64,000 bases of DNA from Streptomyces sp. NRRL S-455. GTDB lineage: Bacteria > Actinomycetota > Actinomycetes > Streptomycetales > Streptomycetaceae. The translations under genes were made by a program, and so were the position numbers. The notes beneath the pieces were generated by a model. It was not told the origin of the DNA. It saw nothing but the letters and a program-made list of their open reading frames with translations, and searched no databases. Positions 50,293 through 60,080 of this stretch are shown here, piece after piece (position 1 is the first letter of the stretch; every line of letters begins with the position of its first letter). Where the stretch lies: contig NZ_JOCT01000002.1 in NCBI RefSeq assembly GCF_000717875.1, positions 186,001-250,000 on the forward strand, read 5' to 3'.

Positions 50293-51912
50293 GTGGAGTA
50301 CAACCTTGCCGACCTGTTCGAGTCGGTCGTCGACGTCGTACCGGACCGTGAGGCACTCGTCCACGTCGACCATCCCGGAACGGGCGCGGAGCGCCGCCTG
50401 ACGTACGCGGAGCTGGACGCGGCGGCCAACCGCGTCGGCCACCATCTGCTCGACAGCGGGATACGGCCGGGCGAGCACCTCGGGCTCCACCTCTACAACG
50501 GCGTGGAGTACCTGCAGACGGTGCTGGGCTGTCTGAAGGCGCGGATCGTCCCGGTCAACGTCAACTACCGCTACGTCGCGGAGGAGTTGGTGTACCTCTA
50601 CCGGGACGCGGACCTGGTGGCGCTCGTCTTCGACGCGGAGTTCACCGAGCGGGTGGCCGCGGCGCGTCCGCGGGCGGAGAGGCTGCGCCATCTGATCCGG
50701 GTGGGTGCTCCGGCTCCGGGAGCCGCCGGGGTGCCGTGTACGGAGTTCGCGGATGCCGAGGCCGCGGGCTCGCCGGCGCGTGCCTTCCCGGCCCGCTCGG
50801 CCGATGACCGGTTCGTCATCTACACCGGCGGTACGACGGGCATGCCGAAGGGCGTCATGTGGCGGCAGGAGGATCTGTTCTTCGCGGGTCTCGGCGGGGG
50901 CGCTCCGACCGGTGAGCCGGTGAAGAAGCCGGAGGAACTCGCCGAGCGGGTCGCCGCCGGCGGTGCGGGGATCACCTTCTTCCCGACGGCGCCGCTGATG
51001 CACGGGACCTCCACGCTCACCGCTTTCATCGGTTTCAACTTCGGGCAGCGGGTCGTGATCCACCGCAAGTTCGTGCCCGAGGAGGTACTGCGGACCGTGG
51101 AGAAGGAGCGGGTCAGCAGCATCTCGCTGGTGGGCGACGCGATGCTGCGGCCGCTGATCGACGCGTTGAGCGGTCCGCTGCGGCACATCGACCGCTCGTC
51201 GCTGTTCAGCGTGTCGTCGTCCGGCGCGATCATGTCGGACACGGTGCGCCGGCAGTTCCAGGAGCTGGTGCCGAACGCCGTGCTGCTCAACAACTTCGGC
51301 TCGTCGGAGTCCGGTTTCAACGGGACGGCGACCGAGGACTCGGGCCCGGAGCGGGGCTTCAGGGTCCGTGTCAACGCCCGGACGCAGGTGGTCGACCCTG
51401 CCACGCACGAGCCGGTGGCGGCCGGCGAGGTGGGCCGCGTCGCCCAGTGCGGACATGTGCCGCTCGGCTACTACAACGACCCGGACAAGACCGCCGAGAC
51501 GTTCTTCGAGAAGGACGGCGAGCGGTGGGTGCTGCTCGGCGACATGGCCACCGTCGACGAGGAGGGCGTCGTCACCGTCCTCGGCCGCGGCTCGCAGTGC
51601 ATCAACACCGGTGGCGAGAAGGTGTATCCGGAGGAGGTCGAGCAGGCCCTCAAGTCCCACCCGGACGTCTACGACGCGCTGGTGGCAGGGGTGCCGGACC
51701 CTCAGTGGGGTCACCATGTGGCGGCCGTGGTGCAACTGCGCGAGGGCGCGGCGCGGCCGTCACTCGAAGACATCCGGACGCACTGCCGCGACCGGCTCGC
51801 CGGCTACAAGATCCCGCGCCAGCTGGTGATCACGGAGTCGGTCCAGCGGTCGCCGAGCGGCAAGGCGGACTACCGGTGGGCGCGGGACGTGGCGGTGGCG
51901 GCGGACGGTTGA
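50293..51912 (+). CDS. Acyl-CoA synthetase (FadD-type)
   Basis: A 539-residue ANL-superfamily enzyme that activates a carboxylic acid to its CoA thioester. Motifs seen: A3-like FVIYTGGTTGMPKGVMWR (about 177-190), A5-like NNFGSSESGFNG, A7-like YYNDPDKTAETF ... VLLGDMATVDEEGVVTVLGR and the A10-like catalytic Lys in PSGKADYRWARD. Start GTG 50293 follows AGGAGGAG. It is divergent from the hydratase operon and shares an operator candidate, so it is probably part of one catabolic pathway, substrate unknown. Confidence 0.93.
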   Translation: MEYNLADLFESVVDVVPDREALVHVDHPGTGAERRLTYAELDAAANRVGHHLLDSGIRPGEHLGLHLYNGVEYLQTVLGCLKARIVPVNVNYRYVAEELVYLYRDADLVALVFDAEFTERVAAARPRAERLRHLIRVGAPAPGAAGVPCTEFADAEAAGSPARAFPARSADDRFVIYTGGTTGMPKGVMWRQEDLFFAGLGGGAPTGEPVKKPEELAERVAAGGAGITFFPTAPLMHGTSTLTAFIGFNFGQRVVIHRKFVPEEVLRTVEKERVSSISLVGDAMLRPLIDALSGPLRHIDRSSLFSVSSSGAIMSDTVRRQFQELVPNAVLLNNFGSSESGFNGTATEDSGPERGFRVRVNARTQVVDPATHEPVAAGEVGRVAQCGHVPLGYYNDPDKTAETFFEKDGERWVLLGDMATVDEEGVVTVLGRGSQCINTGGEKVYPEEVEQALKSHPDVYDALVAGVPDPQWGHHVAAVVQLREGAARPSLEDIRTHCRDRLAGYKIPRQLVITESVQRSPSGKADYRWARDVAVAADG

Positions 51913-52027
51913 ATCTCCGGCCCCTCGATTGAACCTAAGGTGACGTGCGGACGTACTGGTGGTGGCAGGCCCTGTCCACCGGGCTCTGTTTGCCATGCCT
52001 AGCAAGACCGCACGGAAGGACCTCCGG

Positions 52028-53866
52028 GTGTCGCTCTTCACTCGCTCCCGCCAGCAGTCGGACACGACCGAGGGCGGGGCGGAACCGGACGGCGACACGC
52101 CGAAGATGGAGGAGACCGGGGAACAAGCCGAACCGGAGACACCTGAGACGGAAGCGGACACCGCCCCCGACCCGGGCTCGGACAAGACATCCGCCCCGGT
52201 CCCGGACGCGGTGAGGCCCGGCTGGTTCGGCTGGCGGCGTCGCTGGCCCCGTACGGCGCGGGGCGTCACCGTGGGGACGAGCGTCCTGGCCGGAGCGCTC
52301 GTGGTGTTCGCGCTCCTCGTACCCAACCGGACCGAGAAGATCGAGTTCGCCTCGTTCGTCCGTATCCCCGCCGAGGGTGTGCTGCTCGCGGGGCTGCTGC
52401 TGGCGCTGCCGCCGAAGCCGCGGCGGATCATGGCGGTCGTCTCGGGCCTGGTACTCGGGCTGTTCACCGTCCTGAAGTTCGTCGACATGGGCTTCTACCA
52501 GGTGCTGGCCCGGCCCTTCGATCTGGTCCTGGACTGGATTCTGATCGAGAACGCCACGGACTTCCTGCGGGAGACGTTCGGCCGTTCCGGCCAGGTGCTG
52601 GCGGTGATCGGGGTGATCGTGCTGCTCGTCGCGGTGCTGGTCCTCACGACCCTCGCCATGGTGCGGCTGACGGACCTCATGGTCCGGCACCGTCCCGTCG
52701 CCGCCCGTACGACGCTGATCCTCGGCACGGCGTGGATCACCTGCATGACGCTGGGCGTGCAGATCGGCACCATGCCGGTCGCCACCAAGGGCAACGCGGA
52801 GTTCGTCGGCAACCGGGTGAAGCAGGTACGGGCCGGTCTGAAGGACACGCGGATCTTCGCGAAGCAGGCCGCGGTGGACGCCTTCGCCAAGACGCCACCG
52901 GATCAGTTGCTCACCGGCCTGCGCGGCAAGGACGTCCTGTTCACCTTCATCGAGAGCTACGGCCGGGTCGCGATCGACGACCCGGCGATGGCGAAGCAGA
53001 CCGACGCGGTGCTGAAGGAGGGCACCGCGTCGCTCAAGGCGGCCGGGTTCGCATCGCGCAGCGGCTGGTTGCAGTCGCCGGTGACGGGCGCGGGCAGCTG
53101 GCTCGCCCACTCGACGTTCCTGTCCGGTCTGTGGATCAAGAACCAGCAGCGGTACCGCAGCCTGACCACCAGCGACCGCATGACGCTGACCAAGTACTTC
53201 GGAAAGACAGGCGCCTGGCGAACCGTCGGCATCGTCCCGGGTGTGCGCCGGGCCTGGCCGGAGGGCAAGTTCTTCGGTCTGGACCACATCTACGACTCCG
53301 AACACCTCGGCTACCACGGCCCGTACTTCAGCTGGACGCCCGTGCCCGACCAGTTCAGCATGGAGGCCTTCCAGCGTCTGGAGCACGGCAAGAAGGACCG
53401 TGAGCCGATCATGGCGGAGATCATCCTCGCCTCCAGCCACAATCCCTGGTCACCCATGGCGCGGATGATCGACTGGAAGGATCTCGGGGACGGCTCGGTC
53501 TTCCACCGGATCAAGAAGGAGGGCACCGACCCCACGGAGGTCTGGAAGGACCCGGAGAAGGTACGAACCGAGTACCGGAAGGCCATCGAGTACTCCCTGC
53601 GGAGCCTGACGGAGTGGGTCGAGCGCTACGGCGACGAGGACACGGTGCTCGTCTTCCTCGGCGACCACCAGCCGGTGCCGACCGTTCTCGCCGGGGACAC
53701 CGGCAAGGACGTGCCGATCAGCATCGTCGCCAAAGACCCGAAGGTCCTGGACCGGGTCGCCGACTGGGGCTGGACCGACGGTCTCAAGCCGGCCCCGGAA
53801 GCGCCCCGGTGGGGTATGGACAAGTTCCGCGACCGTTTCATGACGGCGTACGGTCCGCAGGGCTGA
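52028..53866 (+). CDS. Membrane sulfatase-like (LTA synthase-like) protein
   Basis: A 612-residue protein. After a low-complexity Glu/Pro/Thr N-terminus it has about five transmembrane helices (about 75-260) and an extracytoplasmic alkaline phosphatase/sulfatase-superfamily domain (about 290-600): LFTFIESYGR (metal ligand Glu), GAGSWLAHSTFLSG (probable nucleophile Ser), YDSEHLGYHGPYFSW, and FLGDHQPVPTV (Asp-His metal ligands). The fold resembles lipoteichoic acid synthase and related wall phosphoglycerol transferases. Start is placed at GTG 52028 with AAGGA upstream; ATG 51995 lacks a ribosome site. It overlaps the convergent hydrolase gene by 29 bases. Confidence 0.85.
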   Translation: MSLFTRSRQQSDTTEGGAEPDGDTPKMEETGEQAEPETPETEADTAPDPGSDKTSAPVPDAVRPGWFGWRRRWPRTARGVTVGTSVLAGALVVFALLVPNRTEKIEFASFVRIPAEGVLLAGLLLALPPKPRRIMAVVSGLVLGLFTVLKFVDMGFYQVLARPFDLVLDWILIENATDFLRETFGRSGQVLAVIGVIVLLVAVLVLTTLAMVRLTDLMVRHRPVAARTTLILGTAWITCMTLGVQIGTMPVATKGNAEFVGNRVKQVRAGLKDTRIFAKQAAVDAFAKTPPDQLLTGLRGKDVLFTFIESYGRVAIDDPAMAKQTDAVLKEGTASLKAAGFASRSGWLQSPVTGAGSWLAHSTFLSGLWIKNQQRYRSLTTSDRMTLTKYFGKTGAWRTVGIVPGVRRAWPEGKFFGLDHIYDSEHLGYHGPYFSWTPVPDQFSMEAFQRLEHGKKDREPIMAEIILASSHNPWSPMARMIDWKDLGDGSVFHRIKKEGTDPTEVWKDPEKVRTEYRKAIEYSLRSLTEWVERYGDEDTVLVFLGDHQPVPTVLAGDTGKDVPISIVAKDPKVLDRVADWGWTDGLKPAPEAPRWGMDKFRDRFMTAYGPQG

Positions 53867-54551
53867 GGAACTCCTCCACCGCGGTGAGGAACTCCCCCGG
53901 CCGTGCCTGGTGCACGAGATGCCCGGCGTCGATGGTGACGCGCCGGGCATCGGGAAGCAGCTCGGCGAGGGCGTCGACCTGCTCCTGGGGGATCAGGCTG
54001 GTCGGCCCGCCACCGATCAGCAGCGTGGGCATGGTGATACGCCCCATGTGGTCCCACCACACAGGGTCCGGGGCATTGCGCTGTTCGTCGGTGGCGAGGA
54101 TCATCGCCCAGTCGTTCGGCAGGTCCCCGCCCGGATGTTCGGCAAGCGGGCGCGGAGGGTCGAGCGGGGAGGGCGCGGGCACGTCCTCCAGGACGAGCCG
54201 CCGAACGAGCCACGGACTGTGCTGGGCGAGTAGGCAGGCGACGGTGCCGCCGAGCGAGTGGCCCACGACGTCGGCGCGGGCGATGCCGAGCGCGCCCAGG
54301 AAGGCGTGCACGTCGTCGCGCATGGCCGCGCAGGCGTATCCGCCGGGCCAGTCGCTGCGGCCGTGCCCGCGCAGGTCGGGGGCGTACACCCGGCGGGGCC
54401 CAGCGGCCAGTGCGGGTGCGATCTCCGACCAGTGGGCACCGTCGGCCCCGCGGGCGTGCAGCAGCACGAGGGGCGGTGCGTCCCGCGGCCCCCATGCGCG
54501 GTAGGCCAGAGTGATGCCGTTCGCCCGTACGGTGCGTTGCCCGGTGTCCAT
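53838..54551 (-). CDS. Alpha/beta hydrolase
   Basis: A 237-residue alpha/beta-hydrolase. The nucleophile elbow VVGHSLGGTVAC (Ser about 101) and the terminal DAGHLVHQARP (His) are visible, with an acid residue probably in the PDARRVTI segment. The N-terminus LAYRAWGPRDAPPLVLLHARGADGAHW has the oxyanion-hole type motif. The start ATG 54551 (MDTGQRTVRANG) is preferred; the upstream frame does not match the family. The enzyme may hydrolyse esters, amides or lactones; it precedes the large protease/STAND gene by about 230 bases. Confidence 0.9.
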   Translation of the reverse strand: MDTGQRTVRANGITLAYRAWGPRDAPPLVLLHARGADGAHWSEIAPALAAGPRRVYAPDLRGHGRSDWPGGYACAAMRDDVHAFLGALGIARADVVGHSLGGTVACLLAQHSPWLVRRLVLEDVPAPSPLDPPRPLAEHPGGDLPNDWAMILATDEQRNAPDPVWWDHMGRITMPTLLIGGGPTSLIPQEQVDALAELLPDARRVTIDAGHLVHQARPGEFLTAVEEFLSPADRTPS

Positions 54552-54782
54552 GCCGGGCACGGTAGCGAGACGACCTCGGCCGGCGGGCTCGCTCTGCCGG
54601 CAGCAGAAGCACGTCTCACTCCCGTCGGCCGTGCGCCGGGCATGAGCGGGGCTCGGACCGCCGTTCCGCCGCATGAGTCCTTCAGGCAGTCGGGGGCGTG
54701 GAAGGTCGGCATGCCGCTGATACGCCTGTCCTGCCCCCTCCCCCCGCACAACAGGGTTCCACGGCCCCGGTAGGACGACCCG

Positions 54783-57700
54783 TCAGAGCGGGTGCATGGA
54801 CGGCAGGTCGGCAAGCGTGTCCGGAGCGCCGAGCCACGCTGCCAGGGCCACCGGGTCCGGCTGCGTGCCCCGCTCGGCCGTGACACGGGCGAAGGTGGCT
54901 CGGACGACCTCCGGGCGGTGCGTCAACGCCCGTGCCGCCACCGCTTCTTGGACGACCGGAGGTGAGGCCGGTGCCACCGCGCGCAGCGCGAGCCCGAGCC
55001 GGACCCAGGCCTCGGGCTGCTGCGGTCGCTCTGTCACCTGCTCGGCGGCGAGGCGGCAGGCCTCGTCCGTCTCCCCGAGCAGGCGGGCCCGGTCGGCGGC
55101 CTCCACCTCGACCTCGCCGGGGGCGGCCGCCCACCGGGACAGCAGGGCCGTGTAGTGGTTCAGGGAGGGGACGGCGGGGTCGGGCGCCAGTCGGCCGGTG
55201 ACGGTCGTCCGAGGTACGTGGTCCGCGTTCAGCCGCCAAGCCTCGGCGAGTTCCGAGACAGCGCCCGGGTCGGGCCGCAGGTGGTGCAGCCGCCAGGAGG
55301 TGCGATGTGCGACGACCGCTTCCGCCGCGAGAGCGGTCACCTCCGCGGGCGTGCCCGAGCATTCCGTCCACCGCTTCGTGCGGGCCGCCATCGCGGAGAG
55401 GAACTTCCGGCCCGCCACGGTGAGGTGTGTCGTCGAGCAGAGGGAGGCGTAGGCGTGCCGTGTCTGGGTGTGCCAGTAGGCGAACTGGAACTGGGCCCGT
55501 CGCCGCAGGCGCTGGTCGTCGTCCCGCTGCGCGAGTTCCTGCCAGAAGTCGACCACCGTGAAGAAGGCGAAGACGCCGTGCAGGAAGCCGGGCAGCGGAC
55601 GCGGGTCGTCACGCCAGGGGGCGTAGTAGAGCTCCGCGTCGGGTCCGTCGCTTTCGGTGTCGTAGAGGTCGAGGGAGTCCAGGAGGGTGTTGAGCTCCAT
55701 GTGGCGGAACTCGTGCAGCAGGGTGGCGGCGAGTTCCACCGCGTCCGGCGGCGTGCTGAGCACCGCTCCGCCGAACGCGTCGCTCGACGAGACGGAGGTC
55801 ATCAGCCCGGCGGTGGGCTCCGGCTCAGCTCGGGGTGTGAGTGCCGTGACCGCCACCGCGACGGCGTCGGCCTGCCGGGGCAGGACGTCGGCCAGCAGTT
55901 TTCCCGCGTCGCGGATCGTGCGCCGCCACTGGGTGATCTCCACCGGGTCGAGGGGGCGGGGCGGCAGGGGCCCGCCGCTCTCGCGGTAGGGATCGAGATC
56001 CTCCAGGACGAGGCGCAGGTCCCGGTCGCCGACGGGCGTCCGCACCCGGTGCACGGGGATCCAGCCCGGCGGGTTCGGATCACTCCGGCCGGGCAGCCGC
56101 ACCTCCACGTCCCTGCCCCTGACGACGGCCGCGCTTCCCATGGAGACGACATGGGCGGTGACGGTCCCGGATGCGCGCAGGTCGGCGGCTCCCAGGCCGG
56201 GCAGGTGGACGTAGCCGTCGTGCACGGGAACAGGCAGGACGAACAGTTGCCGGGCCATGACGCCGGCCGCTGCCGCGACCGAGTGGAGGTGGAGGAGGTC
56301 CCCCGGCGGTGTCCCGGTCCAGGTGTGCGGTCCGCCGGGCGGTGTGCTCAGCGCCCTCAGCGCCTGGCTGAGCCAGCGCCCCACGGACGGGTGGAGCAGG
56401 ACCGTCGTCACCGCTTGGGGGTCGTCCTGCTCGGCGCGCACGAGGAGGTCCCGGACGTCCCGGGCCCGGGGCGCCCCGTCGTCCTGGCCGGGGGTGAGCG
56501 CGGCGGCCAGGCCGAGGAGCTGGTTCAGCACCACGGCCCGGGCTCCGCGCTGCTGAGCGCGCAGCCGCTGGGCCAGGACGCGGTCCTCGGTGCCCGCTGC
56601 CATCGCCTCCAGGTCGGCCGGATCGGGGAAGGGCAGCCGGGACGCGGGCCGTTCCTCGGGGTCGCTGCGTGCGTCGCGGTGGACCGGGGCCGGTGTGTAG
56701 CTCGCGGGCGGTGTGTAGCTCACGGGCCGCCCGGCGGGCCGCCCGTAGCCGGCCTCCGAGTAGCCGCCGCCTCCGGGGTCGTCTCCGCCCCGGCTCACCC
56801 GGGGCCGGACGTACCGCTCGACGAGGCGTGCGGTGGCGGGGTGCGAGGGGCCTGTCAGCGCCTGTTCGAGGCACAGGGCCGTCAGGTCCGGGATGGCGGA
56901 CGCCGGTGCGTCCTGGTCGTCCGGGCGGTCGTCCATCGGGAGATCTCCTCGTAGTGCCGCTTCACCGCCGTCGGCCTCGGCCGCTACGGCGGGGGCCCCG
57001 GGCTCGGCGAGGTCCGCTCGCACCCTGGCGAGATTGCGTGCGCAGCGGAGGACGTTGGGGTGCTGCTCGCCGAGTCGCCGTCTGCCGGCCTCCAGCACGG
57101 CCTCGTAGTGCTCGGCAGCCGTTCGCGGGTCGCCCAGCAGGTGCCAGGTCGTGGCGAGTTCGTGCCGGGCCGCGAGGGTGTCCGGGTGGTCGGGCCCCAG
57201 CCGGCGTGTGTCGATCCGCCAGATGTCGGCGAACTCGTCCCTCGCCCGCTGTACGCACGCCGGGTCCGACTCGTGGTCCCGGACCAGCCGGGCGCGTTCG
57301 TGGCGGGCCATGAGGACGTCGGGGTGTTCGGGCTCCAGCACCTGCCGGTATCCGCGTATGACGTTCTCGATGACCTGTGCCCCTTCCTCGGCGTGGCCCG
57401 CCTCCCGCAGCGCCCGGGTGAGGCTGACGCCGGTGGCGAGGGTGTCCAGGTCGTTCTCTCCTGCCAGCTCCTTGAACTCATCTGCGACAAGGCGTAGTTG
57501 GGCGACGGCTTCCTCGTCGCGGCCTCGTTTGTGGGCGAGTGTCGCCAGGTCGTGGCGGATGCGCAGGATTCCGCGCGGGTGGGTCCCTGCCCGTAGCCGC
57601 ATGGCAAGGGCCTCGCGCAACTCCCGTTCGGCGGTCTCGTAGTCCCCCAGCTCGCGCAGGACCCGGGCCCGGCCGGTCTTGGCCGACTGGAGGTAGGCGT

Positions 57701-60071
57701 GGCCGTCCGGCAGGGCACGTGCGCAGGCCCGGGTCACGTCCTGGTACAGCTGGTCCGCCTCGGTGAGAGCGCCGGTGTGGCGCACCGCCCAGGCGCGGTG
57801 GAGGGCGGCGGCGATGGTCGCCGGGTGGTCGTCACCGAGCAGCCGGGCCCGTATCGAGCCGAGCGCGTCGAGCTCGGCGCTGGCTTCGCCGTACATTCCG
57901 AGGCCGCTGCGGTACTGCGCCGCCCGCACGGCGGGCTCGGTGGCCGCGACGGCCAGCTCCGGGTCCACACGGTCGTCGTCGGGCAGCAGGGTCAGGACGG
58001 CGGCGCAGTGCGGGGCGATGGCCTGCCAGCGGGGCCAGTCCTTGGGATCGAAGGTGTCGAGAGGACGTGTGTAGCTCCCCAGCAGTTCGGTGACGAGGCG
58101 CAGCAGCCGGGGCGTCTGGCTGGTGAAGTCGGCATGGGCGCGGCAGGCGGCCCGGACCATCGGGTGGATGGTGATCCAGCGCTGCGGGCGGTTCTTCGCC
58201 CCGTCAGCGGACTCGCGGCTCGTCTCGATGGTGATCAACTGGAGGCCGGCGAGGCCCTTCACCGCGTCCTTGAGCCGCTCTCCCGTGGGGCTGGTGAACA
58301 GCGTGCTCTCGGCGAGCAGGTGCGGCGCGATGAGTTCCTGATACGGGACGGGCGCAGGTCCCAGTGCCGACAGCAGCCGCAGCAGCGGGCGCGCGAGGTC
58401 GGTGGCCTGGCGGTGCAGCAGGTCGAGGGAGAGCTCCCAGGTGCTGAGGATCGCGCGGCGGCTGCGCTCGTCGGGGCCCAGGTCCGTGCCGGGGTCGGAG
58501 GCCATGTCGGCGAGGCGGGCGTCGAGGCTGACGCGGTACTCCTCGAACGTCTCGGGTGTCGACGACAGCGGCCAGGGATCTTCCAGCGCCCGCGCCAGAT
58601 AGGAGCCGGCGAGGTTGAGCGCGAGGGGCAGGCCCCCGAGATGCGCGGCGAGTTCCCGGGCCGCCTCGGCCGTTCCGGCAGCCGGGGCGAGGTCGTGCAG
58701 GACTTCGGCACCGTCGGTGTCCGAGAGGATGCCGACGCCTACCACATGTACCCACCCGCCCCATTTTTCCCGGCGGGACTCGCGGCTGGTGAGCAACACC
58801 GTGCCCCGGGGGTGCGCGGGCGGGCGCAGCCAGCCGACGCCCTCGGCGGTGGGGGCCTGCTCGGCCGCCAGCACCGAGGGGTCATCGACGTTGTCCAGGA
58901 CGAGCAGCCAAGGCGTGGTGAGGGTGTTGAGGAACCGCCAGAGCACATCGGCGGGATGGGTCGGTCCGGCGAAGTCGGCGACCAGGGCGCCCGCGTCGAA
59001 AGCGACCGCCCGCAGCGTCAGGGAGAGCACTTCGGCGTCCGCCGCCGACACCCACCACACCCGCGTCAAGCCGGCCAGCCGGTGTGCGGCCTCCAGGGCG
59101 AGGGTCGTCTTGCCGCAGCCGCCCATGCCGGACAGCAGCCACACGCCCGGCTCCGAGGCGTCGCCCTGGGCCCGCCGGGTGATCGCGGCGGTCAGTTGGC
59201 GCACCGTCTCGTCTCGTCCGCGCAGCCGGTCCGGAGAGATCCTGCGCTGAGGAACGGCGAGCGGTACGGCGGCGGGGCCGGAGGCGGGAGGAGCGGGGAT
59301 GCGGCCGAGCGGTCCGCCGATCCGGTCCGCGGGCGTCATGCCCCGGACGGTCACTTCGGTGACGTCGGGGAGCCCCTCGGGCGTCAGTCCGCGCCCCAGC
59401 ACACGTTCCAGTGCGGAGAGTTCTGTCCTGGTCAGTGTCTCGGCCCAGCGGTCCACGCGGCCCGCGGCGATGCGGCCCGGCCCATCGCCGCGGTGGTGGC
59501 GGGAGACGACTCCCACGAGGTGGCCTTCGCAGAAGACGGCGGCACCGGACATGCCTTCCCAGGCGTCCTTGCCGGGGTCCGGGTCGTCCGGCGGGGGCGA
59601 GGTCACCTTCAGGTCGAGCGTGCCCTCACCGCGGTTGGACAGGGCGGCGCAGGTGGCGTCCGCGTGCTCGGCGTCCCGGAAGCGCGAACCGTCCGTGTGG
59701 GGGCGGAACGTGAAGCGCGGGAAGCCCAGCGCGGTACAGCGCAGGACGACGTCCCGCTCCCCGATCCGGCCGTATGCCGCGGCGGGCACCGCGCCGCCGG
59801 CCGTCCCGCCCGGTTGGACCGGTACCACCAGGACGGCGACGTCGATGCCGGTGTGCCGCCACTGCACGGCAGCCTCCACGGCCGGCTGGTCCGGACGGTC
59901 GGCCTGGAAGCGGATCTCGATCTTCGCCGCGTCCTCGACGACGTGGGCGGCGGTGAGCACGCGGCCCACGGAGACGAGGTAACCCGAGCCGCGGCGGCGC
60001 GGACCACCGTGCGCGGGCGTGACGACGACCTTGGCGACCCGTTGCGGCACGAGCCCGCAGTCGTAGCGCAT
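54783..60071 (-). CDS. Trypsin-like protease / NB-ARC STAND ATPase / TPR / HExxH fusion
   Basis: A 1762-residue cytoplasmic-type protein with no signal or membrane segment. Order: trypsin-like serine protease (about 1-230; His43 in TAAHVVED, Asp77 in GIDVAVLV, Ser175 in WEGMSGAAVF); NB-ARC ATPase (about 280-560; Walker A GMGGCGKTT at 315-323, Walker B LLVLDNVDD near 390); TPR-like repeats (about 640-1010); a Pro/Gly linker near 1070-1120; and a C-terminal domain of about 600 residues with HEFRHME (His1453-Glu1454-His1457), like the HEXXH peptide-modification or alpha-ketoglutarate HExxH hydroxylase family linked to FxSxx systems. ATG 60071, 10 bases after trypco2. Confidence 0.9.
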   Translation of the reverse strand: MRYDCGLVPQRVAKVVVTPAHGGPRRRGSGYLVSVGRVLTAAHVVEDAAKIEIRFQADRPDQPAVEAAVQWRHTGIDVAVLVVPVQPGGTAGGAVPAAAYGRIGERDVVLRCTALGFPRFTFRPHTDGSRFRDAEHADATCAALSNRGEGTLDLKVTSPPPDDPDPGKDAWEGMSGAAVFCEGHLVGVVSRHHRGDGPGRIAAGRVDRWAETLTRTELSALERVLGRGLTPEGLPDVTEVTVRGMTPADRIGGPLGRIPAPPASGPAAVPLAVPQRRISPDRLRGRDETVRQLTAAITRRAQGDASEPGVWLLSGMGGCGKTTLALEAAHRLAGLTRVWWVSAADAEVLSLTLRAVAFDAGALVADFAGPTHPADVLWRFLNTLTTPWLLVLDNVDDPSVLAAEQAPTAEGVGWLRPPAHPRGTVLLTSRESRREKWGGWVHVVGVGILSDTDGAEVLHDLAPAAGTAEAARELAAHLGGLPLALNLAGSYLARALEDPWPLSSTPETFEEYRVSLDARLADMASDPGTDLGPDERSRRAILSTWELSLDLLHRQATDLARPLLRLLSALGPAPVPYQELIAPHLLAESTLFTSPTGERLKDAVKGLAGLQLITIETSRESADGAKNRPQRWITIHPMVRAACRAHADFTSQTPRLLRLVTELLGSYTRPLDTFDPKDWPRWQAIAPHCAAVLTLLPDDDRVDPELAVAATEPAVRAAQYRSGLGMYGEASAELDALGSIRARLLGDDHPATIAAALHRAWAVRHTGALTEADQLYQDVTRACARALPDGHAYLQSAKTGRARVLRELGDYETAERELREALAMRLRAGTHPRGILRIRHDLATLAHKRGRDEEAVAQLRLVADEFKELAGENDLDTLATGVSLTRALREAGHAEEGAQVIENVIRGYRQVLEPEHPDVLMARHERARLVRDHESDPACVQRARDEFADIWRIDTRRLGPDHPDTLAARHELATTWHLLGDPRTAAEHYEAVLEAGRRRLGEQHPNVLRCARNLARVRADLAEPGAPAVAAEADGGEAALRGDLPMDDRPDDQDAPASAIPDLTALCLEQALTGPSHPATARLVERYVRPRVSRGGDDPGGGGYSEAGYGRPAGRPVSYTPPASYTPAPVHRDARSDPEERPASRLPFPDPADLEAMAAGTEDRVLAQRLRAQQRGARAVVLNQLLGLAAALTPGQDDGAPRARDVRDLLVRAEQDDPQAVTTVLLHPSVGRWLSQALRALSTPPGGPHTWTGTPPGDLLHLHSVAAAAGVMARQLFVLPVPVHDGYVHLPGLGAADLRASGTVTAHVVSMGSAAVVRGRDVEVRLPGRSDPNPPGWIPVHRVRTPVGDRDLRLVLEDLDPYRESGGPLPPRPLDPVEITQWRRTIRDAGKLLADVLPRQADAVAVAVTALTPRAEPEPTAGLMTSVSSSDAFGGAVLSTPPDAVELAATLLHEFRHMELNTLLDSLDLYDTESDGPDAELYYAPWRDDPRPLPGFLHGVFAFFTVVDFWQELAQRDDDQRLRRRAQFQFAYWHTQTRHAYASLCSTTHLTVAGRKFLSAMAARTKRWTECSGTPAEVTALAAEAVVAHRTSWRLHHLRPDPGAVSELAEAWRLNADHVPRTTVTGRLAPDPAVPSLNHYTALLSRWAAAPGEVEVEAADRARLLGETDEACRLAAEQVTERPQQPEAWVRLGLALRAVAPASPPVVQEAVAARALTHRPEVVRATFARVTAERGTQPDPVALAAWLGAPDTLADLPSMHPL

Positions 60072-60080
60072 GACCGTCGG

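Noticed and set aside
54552..54782. Short plus-strand ORF (about 43 codons) next to the STAND gene, checked as a possible FxSxx precursor peptide
   Set aside because: Its C-terminus reads VPRPR, not F-x-S-x-x, and it has no ribosome site.
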